A DNA stretch of 64,000 nt, from contig NZ_LGHZ01000015.1 of assembly GCF_001266615.1 (NCBI RefSeq), forward strand, positions 62,001 to 126,000, given 5' to 3'. The notes under the pieces were generated by a model. That model worked only from the letters and a program-made list of their open reading frames with translations, had not been told where the DNA came from and made no database searches. Origin of the DNA: Kluyvera genomosp. 1. GTDB lineage: Bacteria; Pseudomonadota; Gammaproteobacteria; Enterobacterales; Enterobacteriaceae. Positions 56,958-64,000 of the stretch are shown here, piece by piece. The position numbers and the translations under genes are program-made. The first letter of the stretch is position 1; each line of letters opens with the position of its first letter.

Positions 56958-57045
56958 AAAAAATCCCGACACCTACGCGTCGGGATCAACCTTGCCGAAG
57001 CAAGAAGCATTGAAATATTCGTTACATCAGGAAATCTGACGTGGA
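56958..57045 (-). ncRNA. dsrA: DsrA small RNA
   Basis: The minus strand matches E. coli DsrA (87 nt). Segment 1 has CAGATTTCCTGATGTAACGA, the part that pairs with the rpoS leader. Next comes AATGCTTCTTGCTTCGGCAAG (stem 2, the hns/rpoS region), then the terminator stem ATCCCGAC/GTCGGGAT and a T run. A -10 element GATAAT at 57052-57057 places the start near 57045, which gives the E. coli length. DsrA is an Hfq-dependent RNA that activates rpoS at low temperature and represses hns. Its place beside dsrB and rcsA is conserved. Confidence 0.92.
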
Positions 57046-57051
57046 TGAAAC

Positions 57052-57104
57052 ATTATCTTCGTTTATTTCGAATGACAAGACTTATTCATCTAATAAATAA
57101 GTCT
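57052..57104 (-). promoter_or_regulatory. dsrA promoter with flanking palindrome
   Basis: GATAAT (57052-57057) and TTGTCA (57073-57078, 15-base spacing) are visible on the minus strand. A perfect nine-base inverted repeat, AGACTTATT/AATAAGTCT (57078-57086 and 57096-57104), lies directly upstream and looks like an operator. dsrA is temperature- and LeuO-regulated in E. coli; I cannot name the binding protein here. Confidence 0.5.
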
Positions 57105-57172
57105 CATTTAACATCCTTATTTCCTTCAGAGTCTTGCTTCAGCTATATAAATCAGTAGGTTGAAAACCTCAC

Positions 57173-57195
57173 GCCCAAATATTCGCTATTTGGGC
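57173..57195 (-). terminator. Hairpin after dgcQ
   Basis: Nine-base-pair stem GCCCAAATA/TATTTGGGC with a five-base loop, about 77 bases after the dgcQ stop codon; on the minus strand it is followed by a weak T stretch. On the plus strand GATTTTTC follows, so it could act either way. Confidence 0.5.
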
Positions 57196-57271
57196 TTTGA
57201 GATTTTTCTTAGTTAAATTTTTATCCATAAGTAAAATTTATGTGCTACGCCACCATTTATGAGCATCGCCC

Positions 57272-58978
57272 CTAATCTTCCGTACAAACCCGATTTCGAC
57301 CGCTCTTTTTCGCTTGATATAAACGGCTATCGGCGATGGATTGTAGATGCTCGAAATCATAGCGTTGCAACTCCTCGCTACAGCACACCCCGAGCGAAGC
57401 ACTGACCCGGATCGTCTGTTTTTTACCTATCAGAATTTCCCGGCTATTGATGCTCTCCCGAATACGCTCAGCCACATTGCGCGCCTGTTCCAGCGTGGTT
57501 CCTGGCAGCACAATACAGAACTCTTCGCCACCGACACGCCCGGCGATATCGTGCTTGCGGATTTTATTCATCAACACCCGGCCGATATACACCAGAACCC
57601 GGTCGCCCGCCTGATGCCCGTACTTATCGTTAATCCCTTTGAAGTGGTCGAGATCGAGCTGGATTACCGCCATCGGTTGCCCTTTCTGCTGGCAGACTTC
57701 AAGCGCTTTACCTGCACGCTCAAATAGCGCCGCACGGTTATACAGCCGCGTCAGCATATCGTGCCACGCTCGCCACTCCAGAGAGTCCTGAAGCGATGAC
57801 ATATTACGTACCATGCGGCGAATCACGGCCCACGAGATCAGCAGCATCGAACTAAACAGCAGCCATAAAAGCGTCAGGGCAATACTGATACTCCCGAAAT
57901 CGCCGCGAATACCGTCGTCAAGGCTGTGAATACGCAGCAGCACGCCATCAAAATTACGCAGTTTTTCCCAACTGATAAAACGCTGTACCTGACGGACGCT
58001 GCCTTCATTGTCACTCTCATAAGCATGCGCGAGCTGCGCCTGAATTTCCTGCGACAGCTGGGCGCGCCGCGAGGAAATCGGCTCGGAAGAAGCAATCAGA
58101 TTCATACGCCGATCGTAGAGCTGGTATTCACCATCATCTCCTTCTTCGACAGATTGGGTCAGAAACTGAGTGACTTCATTAACCGACAGTTGAATAGCCA
58201 GCACACCGAACCAGTATTGCTGATAATCCAGCGGCACGGCGGCAATCACCATCTCCGCCGTCGGGGGTTTATCTTCGTTAAACGTGGTCAGCCATTTGAC
58301 ACCGCGATCGGGATTACTGCGCTGTGACTGCGCCGTAAACCAAGGACTGGTCGCCAGCTTATAGAAGTATTCTGTGATACTGCCCTGCTGTTCCGCTTCG
58401 GTACTGAGGAAGAAACCCGCGCGAGAAACATAGATCATGTGCGTTTCGAAACGCGAGACATGCTGACGGGTGAGCGATGACAGACGCAGCAGATAGCCAA
58501 GCTCAATGCTCGCCATGAACTCGTTCCCCAACAGGGGGTTATCGCGCGACAGCAGCTGCGTGTGTTCGACGAACGTGTCTGAAACGCCGGTGAGCGGCAG
58601 TGTCCGGTTGTTATTGAGGGAAATACGCCAGTCCGGCAAGGTCCGCTGGCGTTCGAACTCTTGTTCTGCGGTACGCAGAATTTCAAAAGCCAGTGGGATC
58701 TGCAGTGCCGACTGCATACCATTGCGGAAGAACAGCAATCTGTCGGTATTAAACTGAAGCTGCGCGTCCATGTCGTTGGCGACATTTTTCAGGTTATTAC
58801 GCTGGCTGGAGATATAGGCCTCCTCCAGCACGATGATTTCACGCCAGGTCAACAGCGTCGAAAACAACACCACCACCAGAAAGCAGATGTTGACAACCCG
58901 TTCTGGCCGTATGCGTCGTGTCAGCCTCGCCCACATTCCAGGAGGTGAGGCAGCGGTCTTTACCGTCAAGGGATGCAC
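57272..58978 (-). CDS. dgcQ: DgcQ diguanylate cyclase
   Basis: Inner-membrane enzyme making cyclic-di-GMP. The 568 residues (E. coli 564) have two membrane helices (about 28-47 and 362-388) around a large periplasmic CHASE7-type sensor, then a GGDEF domain with intact active site GGEEF at 483-487 and the inhibitory I-site RKHD at 474-477, five residues before it. In E. coli and Salmonella (AdrA-independent) DgcQ promotes cellulose production and lowers motility. The neighbouring mpgP gene of E. coli is absent. It opposes the HD-GYP phosphodiesterase about 41 kb away. Confidence 0.95.
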   Translation of the reverse strand: MHPLTVKTAASPPGMWARLTRRIRPERVVNICFLVVVLFSTLLTWREIIVLEEAYISSQRNNLKNVANDMDAQLQFNTDRLLFFRNGMQSALQIPLAFEILRTAEQEFERQRTLPDWRISLNNNRTLPLTGVSDTFVEHTQLLSRDNPLLGNEFMASIELGYLLRLSSLTRQHVSRFETHMIYVSRAGFFLSTEAEQQGSITEYFYKLATSPWFTAQSQRSNPDRGVKWLTTFNEDKPPTAEMVIAAVPLDYQQYWFGVLAIQLSVNEVTQFLTQSVEEGDDGEYQLYDRRMNLIASSEPISSRRAQLSQEIQAQLAHAYESDNEGSVRQVQRFISWEKLRNFDGVLLRIHSLDDGIRGDFGSISIALTLLWLLFSSMLLISWAVIRRMVRNMSSLQDSLEWRAWHDMLTRLYNRAALFERAGKALEVCQQKGQPMAVIQLDLDHFKGINDKYGHQAGDRVLVYIGRVLMNKIRKHDIAGRVGGEEFCIVLPGTTLEQARNVAERIRESINSREILIGKKQTIRVSASLGVCCSEELQRYDFEHLQSIADSRLYQAKKSGRNRVCTED

Positions 58979-59328
58979 TTTTGCCCCCTTTGTTTCTTGT
59001 TCATCACCACATCGCTATCTTTTTTAACACTACTCTGCTGCTGATAATTCATGATGCTCCACGACTTCACGCGACGACAAAGACTGAGAAATAGGTCATT
59101 AACAACTCAAAATAAGGTGGATTACCGGCGGAAGTTGGTAAGAGATAAACTCGTTTGCAACGAATCTGACCAACCAAACGCAGGCCTGCGGTGAGACACA
59201 GGATGTCTCGCGTTCAATCCCGGTGAGCGATACCGCTTATCCGGGTGAGCGAAGGCCGCCAACGCACTTGCAACTTGCCGTATATCGAGTTTAAAGCGCC
59301 CGGCATTCGCCGGGCGTAGACGCGGTCA
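58979..59328. repeat. dgcQ-yodC intergenic region with ERIC-like remnant
   Basis: About 350 bases without a gene. At about 59240-59275 GGGTGAGCGAAGGCCGCCAA followed by CGCAC-TTGCAACTTG strongly resembles the right end of ERIC. The left half is not recognisable, and the usual CCCCAGGAGC core is missing. Just before it are a hairpin GAGACA/TGTCTC (59193-59209) and a direct repeat of CCGG(G)TGAGCG (59220 and 59242 area). It looks like a degraded or mosaic intergenic repeat. The dgcQ promoter should lie near 58990-59060. Confidence 0.5.
59297..59316 (-). terminator. Terminator after yodC
   Basis: Eight-base-pair stem CGCCCGGC/GCCGGGCG with a four-base loop, followed on the minus strand by CTTTAAA, 12 bases past the yodC stop. 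Confidence 0.65.
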
Positions 59329-59508
59329 TTACGCCTTTTCTTGTTTATGTAAATCGCCGGGTATCAGCTCATCTTCGCGAAACGCTTCCCGCTTGACGCC
59401 AAATCCATCATACCAGCGGCACTCAACCATCCCACTGGCATACCCCGTTACGACCATATTCGGCCCACCATTTTTGGGCCGGACTTCATCACTGACCAAA
59501 AAGACCAT
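59329..59508 (-). CDS. yodC: YodC (DUF2158) small protein
   Basis: Protein of 59 residues matching E. coli YodC (60): MVFLVSDEVRPKNGGPNM, TGYASGMVECRWYDGFG, VKREAFREDEL. It belongs to a small family of unknown function, probably an SH3-like beta barrel. GGAGG lies six bases before the ATG. It sits between dgcQ and yedI as in E. coli. Confidence 0.9.
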   Translation of the reverse strand: MVFLVSDEVRPKNGGPNMVVTGYASGMVECRWYDGFGVKREAFREDELIPGDLHKQEKA

Positions 59509-59585
59509 TATTGCCTCCGGTATCAGGGTGAAACAGTTTCACCTTAGCTGATCCCCGTTCGGTTTGCGTACCAGGGCAGCATTTT

Positions 59586-60506
59586 TTATGCATGACTCTT
59601 ACGAAGGCGAGAAATCCCATTCACGACGGCCAACACCACAGCACCGATGACAAAACCCAGTACCAGGTTGGCAAGCGTTGGCAGCAGCAGCGCAATCCAT
59701 GGGGCCTGCTCGGCTGCGAAGCTTTCGATGGCGTGATGCAAAGGCCCAACGCCGTGCACCACTATCCCGCCGCCGACCAAAAACATCGCCAACGTCCCAA
59801 CAACAGAGAGAACCTTCATTAGCCACGGCGCGACAACCAGTAGGCCTTTACCCACAACCCGAGCCAGCGCGCTGCTTTTTTCAACCAGCCAGTAGCCCAT
59901 ATCATCGAGCTTCACAATCACGCCAACGAGCCCATAGACGCCTACCGTCACCAGTACAGCGATACCAGATAAGATCAGTACCTGATTCAATAGCGGCGCT
60001 TCGGCAACAATTCCTAACGTGATAGCCACAATTTCAGCCGACAAGATAAAGTCGGTACGAATCGCCCCCTTCACTTTGTCACGTTCGTAGGTCCCGGGGT
60101 CTTGCTGTGCAATGGCCTCCAGCCGCTGCTGGCGAGCGGCATCATCGCCCTTATGCTTACGCTCATGCAGCGTATGCATCACTTTTTCTACCCCTTCAAA
60201 ACAGAGGTAAGCCCCACCAACCATTAACAACGGCGTGACGGCCCAAGGTATAAAAGCGCTAATCAGCAGCGCCAGCGGCACCAGAATGACCTTATTGAGC
60301 AGCGAACCTTTCGCTACGCTCCACACTACCGGCAGCTCGCGGTTGGCGCGAACGCCCGAGACCTGCTGAGCATTGAGGGACAAATCATCACCCAGCACGC
60401 CCGCGGTTTTCTTCGCCGCCAGCTTGCCCATCATCGAAATATCATCCAGCAAGGTGGCGATATCATCTAATAAGGTTAATAAGCTACTTCCTGCCACAAG
60501 GGACAT
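59586..60506 (-). CDS. yedI: YedI (DUF808) inner-membrane protein
   Basis: Integral membrane protein of 306 residues with about seven hydrophobic segments and a basic, hydrophilic loop near 113-145 ([19 protein letters not shown]). It begins [20 protein letters not shown], the hallmark of the DUF808 family. Function unknown. AAGGATG precedes the ATG. It is divergent from yedA. Confidence 0.93.
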   Translation of the reverse strand: MSLVAGSSLLTLLDDIATLLDDISMMGKLAAKKTAGVLGDDLSLNAQQVSGVRANRELPVVWSVAKGSLLNKVILVPLALLISAFIPWAVTPLLMVGGAYLCFEGVEKVMHTLHERKHKGDDAARQQRLEAIAQQDPGTYERDKVKGAIRTDFILSAEIVAITLGIVAEAPLLNQVLILSGIAVLVTVGVYGLVGVIVKLDDMGYWLVEKSSALARVVGKGLLVVAPWLMKVLSVVGTLAMFLVGGGIVVHGVGPLHHAIESFAAEQAPWIALLLPTLANLVLGFVIGAVVLAVVNGISRLRKSHA

Positions 60507-60673
60507 CCTTCATTTTTGTGTTGATAACAAAGTATGAAGCAAAAAAGCGCCGGGAGTAAGTGATACATATTAATAACATAAACACAACATTAAGCCCCTA
60601 AATTAAAGGACTCGCCAGCGAGGTAGTTTTGGCGTTTACTATCTGCCTGCTTGCTATTTTGCCGTGAGGAAGT

Positions 60674-61585
60674 ATGCGTTTTAAACATCTATTACCGCTT
60701 GTTGGCGCGCTTTTCGCCCTGTACATCATTTGGGGATCAACCTACTTTGCTATCAGTATCGGCGTCGCCAGCTGGCCACCGCTAATGATGGCGGGCATAC
60801 GTTTTCTCTCGGCGGGTATCGTCCTGATGGTCTTCCTACTGGCGACTGGCCATCGTTTACCTGCGCCCAAGCCGCTGCTCAACGCAGCGCTGATAGGCAT
60901 CCTTTTGCTGGCAGTCGGCAACGGCATGGTAACAGTAGCGGAACACCAGCACGTGCCTTCCGGCATTGCTGCGGTTATGGTGGCGACAGTCCCTCTATTC
61001 ACGCTGTGCTTTAGCCGCTTTTTTGGCATCGCAACGCGTAAGCTGGAGTGGTTAGGGATTGCGATTGGCCTTGCCGGGATCGTCCTGCTCAACAGCGGTG
61101 GTAACCTCAGCGGCAACCCGTGGGGCGCATTGATGATTTTAATCGGTTCTCTGAGCTGGGCATTCGGTTCGGTATACGGTTCGCGGATCACGCTGCCGAC
61201 CGGTATGATGGCCGGTGCCATCGAGATGCTGGCGGCAGGGATTGTATTGATGATTGCGTCACTGTTTAGCGGCGAACGGTTGACCACCATGCCTGATTTA
61301 CGTGGTTTCCTCGCCGTGGGCTATCTGGCGATCTTTGGCTCCATTATCGCCATCAACGCTTACATGTATCTCATTCGCAACGTGACACCCGCGGTCGCAA
61401 CCAGCTATGCCTACGTGAACCCAGTGGTGGCGGTACTGCTAGGCACCAGTTTCAACGGTGAGAGTTTATCGGCGATTGAGTGGCTGGCGCTGGCCATTAT
61501 TATTGCGGCGGTGGTGCTGGTCACGCTTGGGAAGTATCTGTTTCCAGCGAAAAGTGCAGCTATTGCGTGTCAGGCGCAGAAGTAA
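60674..61585 (+). CDS. yedA: YedA, EamA/DMT-family transporter
   Basis: Inner-membrane exporter of 303 residues with ten helices formed by two EamA repeats (IIWGSTYFAISIGVASWPPL and WGALMILIGSLSWAFGSVYG). The family exports small metabolites; the YedA substrate is not settled. GAGGAAGT precedes the ATG. The last 26 bases overlap the end of vsr on the other strand. Confidence 0.94.
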   Translation: MRFKHLLPLVGALFALYIIWGSTYFAISIGVASWPPLMMAGIRFLSAGIVLMVFLLATGHRLPAPKPLLNAALIGILLLAVGNGMVTVAEHQHVPSGIAAVMVATVPLFTLCFSRFFGIATRKLEWLGIAIGLAGIVLLNSGGNLSGNPWGALMILIGSLSWAFGSVYGSRITLPTGMMAGAIEMLAAGIVLMIASLFSGERLTTMPDLRGFLAVGYLAIFGSIIAINAYMYLIRNVTPAVATSYAYVNPVVAVLLGTSFNGESLSAIEWLALAIIIAAVVLVTLGKYLFPAKSAAIACQAQK

Positions 61586-62054
61586 CGTCCAGATGTGATA
61601 TTCCCTGAGTGCCGATCTGCGCGCTGCTTTCGCCGCCGCAGATCCACTCCTCTAATCGCTCGCATAACTGGGCGTCGTTAAGCTTCATCCGTCCACGTAG
61701 CGCACACTCCCATACCACCAAAACCCGCCAGCCCTGCTCGCATAGCCGCTTCATATCACGTGTATCGCGCTGGACATTGCCATTAATTTTGTTCAGCCAG
61801 AACTCGGTTCGAGTGGCGGGAACCTTAAACAAGTAACAATCGTGGTGATGCCAAAAGCAGCCGTGGGTGAATATTACACAGCGGTAGTCATTGAGGGTGA
61901 AGTCGGGGCGGCCTGGCAGGCTGCTGTCCTGCGCCTGCCAGCGCAGACCCAGAGAATCCAGTAACGCTGCCATCCGTTTTTCAATCGCGGTGTTCTGCGC
62001 ACCGATTGCGCGCATATTTTTACTGCGAGTCGCCTTATCGTGTACGTCGGCCAT
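61560..62054 (-). CDS. vsr: Vsr very-short-patch repair endonuclease
   Basis: Nuclease that nicks 5' of T:G mismatches formed by deamination of 5-methylcytosine at Dcm sites. The 164 residues (E. coli 156) keep the catalytic and zinc residues: Glu25, Asp51 (LPGRPDF), Thr63-His64, Cys66, His69, His71, Cys73 ([11 protein letters not shown]) and Cys117 (VVWECALRG). It overlaps dcm by 20 bases on the same strand and yedA by 26 bases tail to tail. The C-terminal tail is a few residues longer than in E. coli. Confidence 0.96.
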   Translation of the reverse strand: MADVHDKATRSKNMRAIGAQNTAIEKRMAALLDSLGLRWQAQDSSLPGRPDFTLNDYRCVIFTHGCFWHHHDCYLFKVPATRTEFWLNKINGNVQRDTRDMKRLCEQGWRVLVVWECALRGRMKLNDAQLCERLEEWICGGESSAQIGTQGISHLDVTSAPDTQ

Positions 62055-63456
62055 TTTTCTTGTCTACATCACGTAGCGCCACGGCCTGCAAAATGCGAGA
62101 CTCCAGTAGACGCGCTACGGCGGCAAATACCGGCACGATGACAGAATTACCGAACTGGCGGTAGGCCTGCGTATCCGATACGGGGATACGGAAACGGTAC
62201 CCCTGCGGCGCTTCAAACCCCATCAGGCGTGCGCATTCGCGCGGCGTCAGGCGGCGCGGACGGTGCAGTTGATTCTGTGGATCATCAAAATCTTTTTCCC
62301 CCAACGCCCGATCCCAGCCCCGATCGATAAGGATCTCGGCACCATCTTTGTAGTAACGCGCCGATAGCGTCCGGGCCACGCTGCTTGCACGAGTTGGATC
62401 AACCAGGCCATAGCCAAAACCATTGCCCTTCTCTTGATGCTTTTGCGCGTAACGATAGAGATACTTCCACAGTACCGGCGTCAGGATAAATTTCGCATTG
62501 ACCGTCGGCTCCAGCAGCTCACCAAAGGTTGGGCGATGCGTAGGGAAAAGCGTTGGAATATCACGCAGCGTGAAACCCTCATGCAGCCCTAAGTCCCGGC
62601 GGAAGCCTACCAGCACAATACGTTCACGGTGCTGAGGAAGGAAATTCTGACCATCGATAATTTTCGGATCATCGGCTCCCATTGCCGCCGCATCGGCCAC
62701 TTCATAACCCAATTCATCAAGCGTTCGCATAATGATTCTAAAGGTTTTGCCGTTATCGTGGCTCTTCAGATTTTTGACGTTTTCCAGCACGAAAATAGGT
62801 GGCCTGCGAGCATCAATAATACGCACCACATCGAAAAACAACGTTCCCTGGGTATCGCAGGCAAAACCATGCGCTCGCCCCATGGCATTTTTTTTCGACA
62901 CCCCGGCCAGCGAAAACGGCTGACAGGGAAAGCCTGCTAGCAGTACATCATGCTGTGGAATCGCATCAAGAATATGCGCCCTGGCGTCGCTGTCACTGGT
63001 TTGCGGCTGATGACTTAACGTCACATCGCGGATATCAGCATTGAACTGATGTTCCTGCGGGTCGCAATACCAGTTGGCTTTATAAGTACGCACCGCGTGT
63101 TTGTTCCACTCGCTGGTGAAAACGCACTGCCCGCCGATAGCCTCAAATCCACTGCGAATTCCGCCAATCCCAGCGAAGAGATCGACAAATCGAAACGCAT
63201 AGTGCGGATGATTAGCCGATGGTTTCGGCAACATGGTGACTAAATGGGCACGCTCATTCTCAGTTAAACGCGCGTTAGCGCGAGAAAGTGCCACAACGCG
63301 TTTGACGATGGCCGGGCTCCAGTGCTGTTCCCCTACAGCAGCAAGCTCGGCGACAACGGTCTTAAGATCATAAATCTCCAGAATATGCTGGAGCAGTGCC
63401 TGAGCATCCGGCTCAGGTTCCACCGCGGCTTCGTTTAATAAGACTCGCTGTTGCAT
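62035..63456 (-). CDS. dcm: Dcm DNA-cytosine methyltransferase
   Basis: Makes 5-methylcytosine at the inner C of CCWGG. The 473 residues (E. coli 472) show motif [17 protein letters not shown], motif IV with catalytic Cys178 ([16 protein letters not shown]), motif [11 protein letters not shown], motif [15 protein letters not shown] and motif [13 protein letters not shown]. The first 80 residues are diverged from E. coli. It is translated together with vsr through a 20-base overlap, the classic arrangement that keeps repair paired with methylation. Confidence 0.96.
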   Translation of the reverse strand: MQQRVLLNEAAVEPEPDAQALLQHILEIYDLKTVVAELAAVGEQHWSPAIVKRVVALSRANARLTENERAHLVTMLPKPSANHPHYAFRFVDLFAGIGGIRSGFEAIGGQCVFTSEWNKHAVRTYKANWYCDPQEHQFNADIRDVTLSHQPQTSDSDARAHILDAIPQHDVLLAGFPCQPFSLAGVSKKNAMGRAHGFACDTQGTLFFDVVRIIDARRPPIFVLENVKNLKSHDNGKTFRIIMRTLDELGYEVADAAAMGADDPKIIDGQNFLPQHRERIVLVGFRRDLGLHEGFTLRDIPTLFPTHRPTFGELLEPTVNAKFILTPVLWKYLYRYAQKHQEKGNGFGYGLVDPTRASSVARTLSARYYKDGAEILIDRGWDRALGEKDFDDPQNQLHRPRRLTPRECARLMGFEAPQGYRFRIPVSDTQAYRQFGNSVIVPVFAAVARLLESRILQAVALRDVDKKNGRRTR

Positions 63457-63499
63457 AAAATTGACCAGATACAGAAAAAGGAAAATTAGTCAGAGATTA

Positions 63500-64000
63500 T
63501 CATAATTTGCGCAGGTCATGCGCCGCGAATCGTCTGAGTACATCAGCATCCAGCGAGATAGGATCGCCAGCCAGTTCGGCACTTAATTTAGCCATAAACT
63601 GGACAAGGAAATCGGCATTACGCTGCGCCATCTCGCGCCCTTTTTCGGTTTGCATGGTCCCTGGCAGGCGCAGTAATTTAGTCTGAAAATGGTCAAGCGC
63701 GTAGGCCTTATCATCCAGCGAGCGGTTATCCGCGAAGGGATCGTCAGCATCGAAAAGCGCGGTATTCATCGCCCCAGACACGGCAAACACGCGCGCCAGC
63801 CCAATTGCACCAAGCGCCTCCAGGCGATCCGCATCCTGCACGATTTTAGCTTCCATCGTTTGGGGCGTTATCTGCGCGCTAAAGCTGTGCGCTTCGATAG
63901 CATGGGCAACGTCAGCGTAGCGTTCAGGGGGGAAGAGCGGGAAGTCACGGGGTAAAATTTTAAGCGTCTGCTCGGCCGATAAAGCCGAAGAACGTGCGCG
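63500..64000 (-). CDS. yedJ: YedJ HD-domain phosphohydrolase (C-terminal part)
   Basis: The frame is open to the right edge of the window; 166 codons of the C-terminal part are visible out of about 231 in E. coli. It contains [34 protein letters not shown] and [20 protein letters not shown], all characteristic of YedJ-type HD hydrolases. The [10 protein letters not shown] motif supplies the last metal-binding Asp; the first HD pair lies outside the window. The in-frame ATG at 63856 is internal, not the start. It is upstream of dcm on the same strand. Confidence 0.93.
   Translation of the reverse strand, partial: RARSSALSAEQTLKILPRDFPLFPPERYADVAHAIEAHSFSAQITPQTMEAKIVQDADRLEALGAIGLARVFAVSGAMNTALFDADDPFADNRSLDDKAYALDHFQTKLLRLPGTMQTEKGREMAQRNADFLVQFMAKLSAELAGDPISLDADVLRRFAAHDLRKL

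Overview
The window is a chromosomal stretch of an enterobacterium (Enterobacteriaceae). Nearly every flagellar, chemotaxis, iron-storage, uvr, tRNA and dcm/vsr product reads like its E. coli or Salmonella orthologue, and the order follows the E. coli cheW-to-yedJ interval. It is not E. coli or Salmonella: otsBA is missing between uspC and araFGH, amyA and yedEF are missing around yedD, and mpgP (yedP) is missing beside dgcQ. Several gene blocks absent from that part of E. coli are present instead. The Enterobacter/Lelliottia/Leclercia/Kluyvera neighbourhood is plausible, but the genus cannot be fixed by reading alone. No prophage, insertion sequence, integron or CRISPR array was seen.

Layout. 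(1) 1-5.3 kb, minus strand: cheW (partial), cheA, motB, motA, flhC, flhD, then a long flhDC control region with a perfect CRP site and a matching promoter. A sigma-28 promoter for motA lies inside flhC. (2) 5.8-9.9 kb: uspC, then the arabinose ABC transporter araFGH. (3) 10.2-18.6 kb: a DJ-1/PfpI protein, ftnB, yecJ, the dual-function azuCR RNA with its tiny azuC gene, a DHA2 drug/H+ antiporter, an RpiB/LacAB-type isomerase, a membrane HD-GYP cyclic-di-GMP phosphodiesterase with two periplasmic solute-binding-type domains, yecR, ftnA and yecH. (4) 18.8-28.8 kb: tyrP with TyrR boxes, a Glu/Leu-type amino-acid dehydrogenase, tam, yecA and a complete second branched-chain amino-acid ABC transporter (livFGMH plus binding protein). 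(5) 29.2-34.3 kb: tRNA-Leu(UAA), tRNA-Cys(GCA), tRNA-Gly(GCC), pgsA, uvrC, uvrY, yecF, sdiA. (6) 34.6-43.9 kb: cystine uptake and D-cysteine catabolism (tcyN, tcyL, dcyD, tcyJ), then fliZ, fliA, fliC, fliD, fliS, fliT, yedD. (7) 44.2-55.4 kb: fliE and the fliFGHIJKLMNOPQR export/basal-body genes, interrupted only by an ERIC element between fliI and fliJ. (8) 55.7-64 kb: rcsA, dsrB, yodD, the small RNA DsrA, diguanylate cyclase dgcQ, yodC, yedI, yedA, vsr, dcm and partial yedJ.

How it fits together. FlhDC starts the cascade. A candidate FlhD4C2 site sits between fliE and fliF, and FliA (sigma-28) promoters are readable before fliA, fliC and fliD and inside flhC for motAB-cheAW. Regulators that act on motility surround these genes: RcsA, FliZ, SdiA, UvrY (BarA/Csr branch) and DsrA. 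A cyclic-di-GMP synthase (DgcQ) and a cyclic-di-GMP phosphodiesterase (HD-GYP) lie on either side of the fli clusters. The remaining genes handle nutrient uptake (arabinose, tyrosine, branched-chain amino acids, cystine), iron storage, DNA repair and cytosine methylation.

I did not find a convincing undescribed defence or mobile system. The most distinctive items are the dual-sensor HD-GYP gene, the ERIC element whose end supplies the fliI stop codon, and an intrinsic terminator placed between the sigma-28 promoter and motA.
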